NCBI GenBank assembly: GCA_944325965.1
Contig: CALVCB010000003.1
Coordinates: forward strand, 1-63,516
DNA: 63,516 bases
From: an uncultured Bacteroidales bacterium
GTDB lineage: Bacteria; Bacteroidota; Bacteroidia; Bacteroidales; UBA932
Direction: 5' to 3'
The notes beneath the pieces are model-generated. The model was given only the letters and a program-made list of their open reading frames with translations. It was not told where the DNA came from and did no database searches. This document shows, piece by piece, positions 61,431 through 63,516 of the stretch. How positions within the stretch are numbered: the first letter of the stretch is position 1; each line of letters opens with the position of its first letter. The translations under genes and the position numbers were made by a program.

Positions 61431-63290
61431 TCAATATTTTACCGGAAGGACTATACAAGAAGGACAGTCCTCCTGATGAAATATATTCATTCTGGCAGGA
61501 ATGTAATCTTCCGGAACGGCCTCATACACATTATTCACGAATTTCTGGGGATTCCTGTCTGCAAGAGGAAACCAGGAGCTCTGTATCTGAACCATTATGC
61601 GGTGCCCTGGAAGGAACCAGTGCGCGACATCGTCCAGACCAAAAGCGACTTCCGTAATCTCTCCAGGGATGACAGGAAGAGGTTTTTCAAAACCTTCCCT
61701 GTACCGGGCCCTGAACACATCGCCCCGGACAAGCATCTGATAACCGCCCATCTCGTATCCGGGATCAGGCAGCCGCTCTTCAACAGAAGCCCCGTATCCG
61801 AAGTCATCCGGGAATACGTCGACAAGCTTGACCACGATATCGGCATCACTTCCTGTAGTCTCGAACCATATCCTGGCGGACATGGGGCCCTCCAGCTTGA
61901 GAGTGTCCTCCAGAGGGGAGGACATAAAGGTGAGAACGTCAGGTCTGGCAGATGCAAATCTCTGGTCTTCAACCATATATTCCCTGTACCTTCCGCCTAC
62001 GGGCTTTCCGACATGCGGGACAGGATGTCCCGGATCTGAAACATATGATGAATACGACATACCCTCGGAAGGAGCTGCGAATGACAGGCTGTCCCCGCCC
62101 CTAAGATAGATTTCCCTGTATGTTGTTCCATCAGGAGGCCAGGAAGAATAGGAATGCCATCCGTCACCGCCATAAGGCAGGACACTGACCTTCGGAATAC
62201 GGTCACCTTCCCCTTCAAGATAATACCGGAAGAACGGGTATTCAATGTTTTCCATGAAATAAGCGGAGGTCCCCTCCCCTATCCAGACCTGTCCGAGATG
62301 AGTATAGGAAGTATTGTGCCAGCCGCCATGATACCACGGGCCGTAAACGAAATAGGCGTCAGTACCTGGAGACTGGCGGCAGATCGAGCCGTATGTGTTC
62401 AATGCCCCGTAGCAGTCATCTGTGTCGAAGGTCCCTCCGACAACCAGGACCGCAGGCAGGTCGCCTTTAAGATATTGCCCCGGGCATCTTTCCTGCCAGA
62501 AGCTGTCATAGTCAGGATGTTCCATCATCTGATGCCAAAAGGCAAGGGAATCCGAAAAGGTCTCTGTCACTCCGGACATCGGGCCGGCTTCAAGGAAGAA
62601 AGAATAGACGTCGCCTTCCATCCTGGCGGCGGTGCCGGGGGCTTTAGGGGCGGGATTGTCATGCTCCCTGTACATCGAGCCGCCGAAAGAATAAGTGTCC
62701 AGCAGCATAAGCACGCCGTTGTGGTGCGCATCATCCCCCATATACCAGTCATATACAGGGGCCTGAGGTGACACGGCCTTTATAGCCGGATGTCCGGACA
62801 GGGCCGCCATTGTAGCATAGAAGCCCGGATACGAAACCCCGGTCACACCGACATTGCCGTTATTGTTCGTATTCCTGACAAGCCACTCCACCGTATCGTA
62901 TGTGTCGGACGCCTCATCTGTCTGCCGTCCGGTCTTGCACGGATTGAACGGACGGATGTTCTCATATTCGCCCTCACTCATATAGCGGCCCCTTACATTC
63001 TGCAGGACAATGATGTACCCGTTCTCGGAGAACAGGCGCATATCCTTCCACAGCACTGAGGGGAACCCTTCCCCGTACGGTGAACATGAGTACGGGGTGC
63101 GCATCATTATTATAGGACGCCCGGAAAGGCCTGCAGGCTCGAATATGGCTGTATAAAGGGATATGCCGTCACGCATGGGGATCATGGCCTCACGTTTCAT
63201 ATAATTGTCCTCAATCCATTCCCTGTCAATGTCCGCTGCGGAAATGGCAATGGGAAGGAGGATAAAAGAAATCAAAAGGAATTTTTTCAT
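61431..63290 (-). CDS. Secreted CocE/NonD-type hydrolase (S15 family)
   Basis: A 619-residue exported alpha/beta hydrolase with a signal peptide (cleavage after about ISAAD). The N-terminal domain has IPMRDGISLYTAIFEP, RTPYS and the nucleophile elbow GVSYPGF, with an Asp in GGTFDTDD and a catalytic His in YGPWYHGGW. The C-terminal beta-sandwich is the X-Pro dipeptidyl-peptidase C domain. Members are acylases, esterases or prolyl peptidases; this one's substrate is unknown. It converges with the glycosyltransferase gene (12 bp). Confidence 0.88.
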   Translation of the reverse strand: MKKFLLISFILLPIAISAADIDREWIEDNYMKREAMIPMRDGISLYTAIFEPAGLSGRPIIMMRTPYSCSPYGEGFPSVLWKDMRLFSENGYIIVLQNVRGRYMSEGEYENIRPFNPCKTGRQTDEASDTYDTVEWLVRNTNNNGNVGVTGVSYPGFYATMAALSGHPAIKAVSPQAPVYDWYMGDDAHHNGVLMLLDTYSFGGSMYREHDNPAPKAPGTAARMEGDVYSFFLEAGPMSGVTETFSDSLAFWHQMMEHPDYDSFWQERCPGQYLKGDLPAVLVVGGTFDTDDCYGALNTYGSICRQSPGTDAYFVYGPWYHGGWHNTSYTHLGQVWIGEGTSAYFMENIEYPFFRYYLEGEGDRIPKVSVLPYGGDGWHSYSSWPPDGTTYREIYLRGGDSLSFAAPSEGMSYSSYVSDPGHPVPHVGKPVGGRYREYMVEDQRFASARPDVLTFMSSPLEDTLKLEGPMSARIWFETTGSDADIVVKLVDVFPDDFGYGASVEERLPDPGYEMGGYQMLVRGDVFRARYREGFEKPLPVIPGEITEVAFGLDDVAHWFLPGHRIMVQIQSSWFPLADRNPQKFVNNVYEAVPEDYIPARMNIFHQEDCPSCIVLPVKY

Positions 63291-63516
63291 GGCTTGCAGA
63301 TATTATCCCTGTATGCAACGGGAATGACGGGTCAAATATACGCAAACTCGCCCACATACGGATGAAATTCGGAGGAATAATGCAAACAGTTGGAAATGAA
63401 AGGTGATGTGCGGTTGTATTCCATGTCCATCATTGGAGTGCATCAGCCGTTTTTTGATGGGTTAGGAAAATGAATTGCTACCTATCCGTTGCCTTTTTCG
63501 GGGAAGAAAATCCACG
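63291..63516. other. Upstream region of the S15 hydrolase gene
   Basis: Minus-strand TATATTTG (plus 63333-63340) is a consensus -7 element 43 bp before the ATG; no -33 match was seen. The remaining sequence to the window edge shows no convincing gene, RNA or repeat. Confidence 0.45.

Noticed and set aside
1-63516. CRISPR arrays, insertion sequences, prophage or integrative element
   Set aside because: No spaced direct repeats, transposase, integrase, or att-like repeats were seen; gene content is ordinary chromosomal.

Overview
The window looks like a chromosomal segment from a member of the Bacteroidales (phylum Bacteroidota), of a lineage with roughly 50% GC. Three things point there. Upstream regions repeatedly carry the Bacteroidota-type -7 element TAnnTTTG with TTG/TTTG about 20 bp further up, and mostly lack Shine-Dalgarno sequences. 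Several families are typical of the phylum (DUF4295 beside rpmG-rpmB, DUF4199, DUF4783, DUF4369-type lipoproteins). The gene orders ileS-dksA/traR-lspA and thrS-infC-rpmI-rplT are also familiar there. I see no rRNA, tRNA, CRISPR array, phage or insertion sequence; this is mostly housekeeping chromosome with a few metabolic islands.

Layout. 0-4.5 kb: an SDR oxidoreductase, a carboxyltransferase subunit with a degenerate biotinyl domain, then a Fur-family regulator with an outer-membrane-like protein. 4.5-8.5 kb (minus): PrxQ with a glycosyltransferase, then a secreted endonuclease/phosphatase-fold enzyme with a histidine acid phosphatase. 8.5-14.7 kb: a carbohydrate locus with a ribulokinase-like FGGY kinase, an MFS transporter and an FAD oxidoreductase on the minus strand, divergent from an AraM-type sn-glycerol-1-phosphate dehydrogenase. 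14.7-19.6 kb: upp, radC, then a glycerophosphodiester salvage set (GDPD lipoprotein, GlpT-family antiporter, HAD phosphatase). 19.6-28 kb: lspA, dksA-like, ileS, cvpA, tsaB, a thioredoxin-fold lipoprotein without catalytic cysteines, a HIT protein, greA and a small membrane protein.

28-41.4 kb (minus) is one long run: xseA-xseB-glgB-debranching enzyme-GT4 glycogen synthase-GH57-(GT3 glycogen synthase fused to GT35 phosphorylase)-ribF. Most joints overlap or are under 20 bp. It holds elongation, branching, debranching and phosphorolysis of glycogen, with synthesis and breakdown activities joined in one 1412-residue polypeptide. 41.6-45 kb (plus): engB, prs, a small membrane protein, der. 45-49.1 kb (minus): rlmH and a very large NtrY-like histidine kinase. 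49.2-51.8 kb: a DUF4783 protein, a candidate sigma-54 promoter driving a short terminated RNA, an M16 peptidase and an unrecognised secreted protein. 51.9-59.8 kb: dnaX-lptB, then DUF4295/rpmG/rpmB, lepB, rplT, rpmI, infC (apparently with an AUC start) and thrS. 59.9-63.3 kb: DUF4199 with a DPM1-like glycosyltransferase, and a secreted S15/CocE-type hydrolase.

Observations most worth a second look: the putative sigma-54-driven small RNA at about 49.6 kb, near an NtrY-like kinase; the glycogen synthase-phosphorylase fusion; the carboxyltransferase with Tyr where the biotinylated Lys should be; the AraM/ribulokinase/FAD-oxidoreductase locus; the infC non-AUG start with a strong Shine-Dalgarno; and terminators folded around stop codons.
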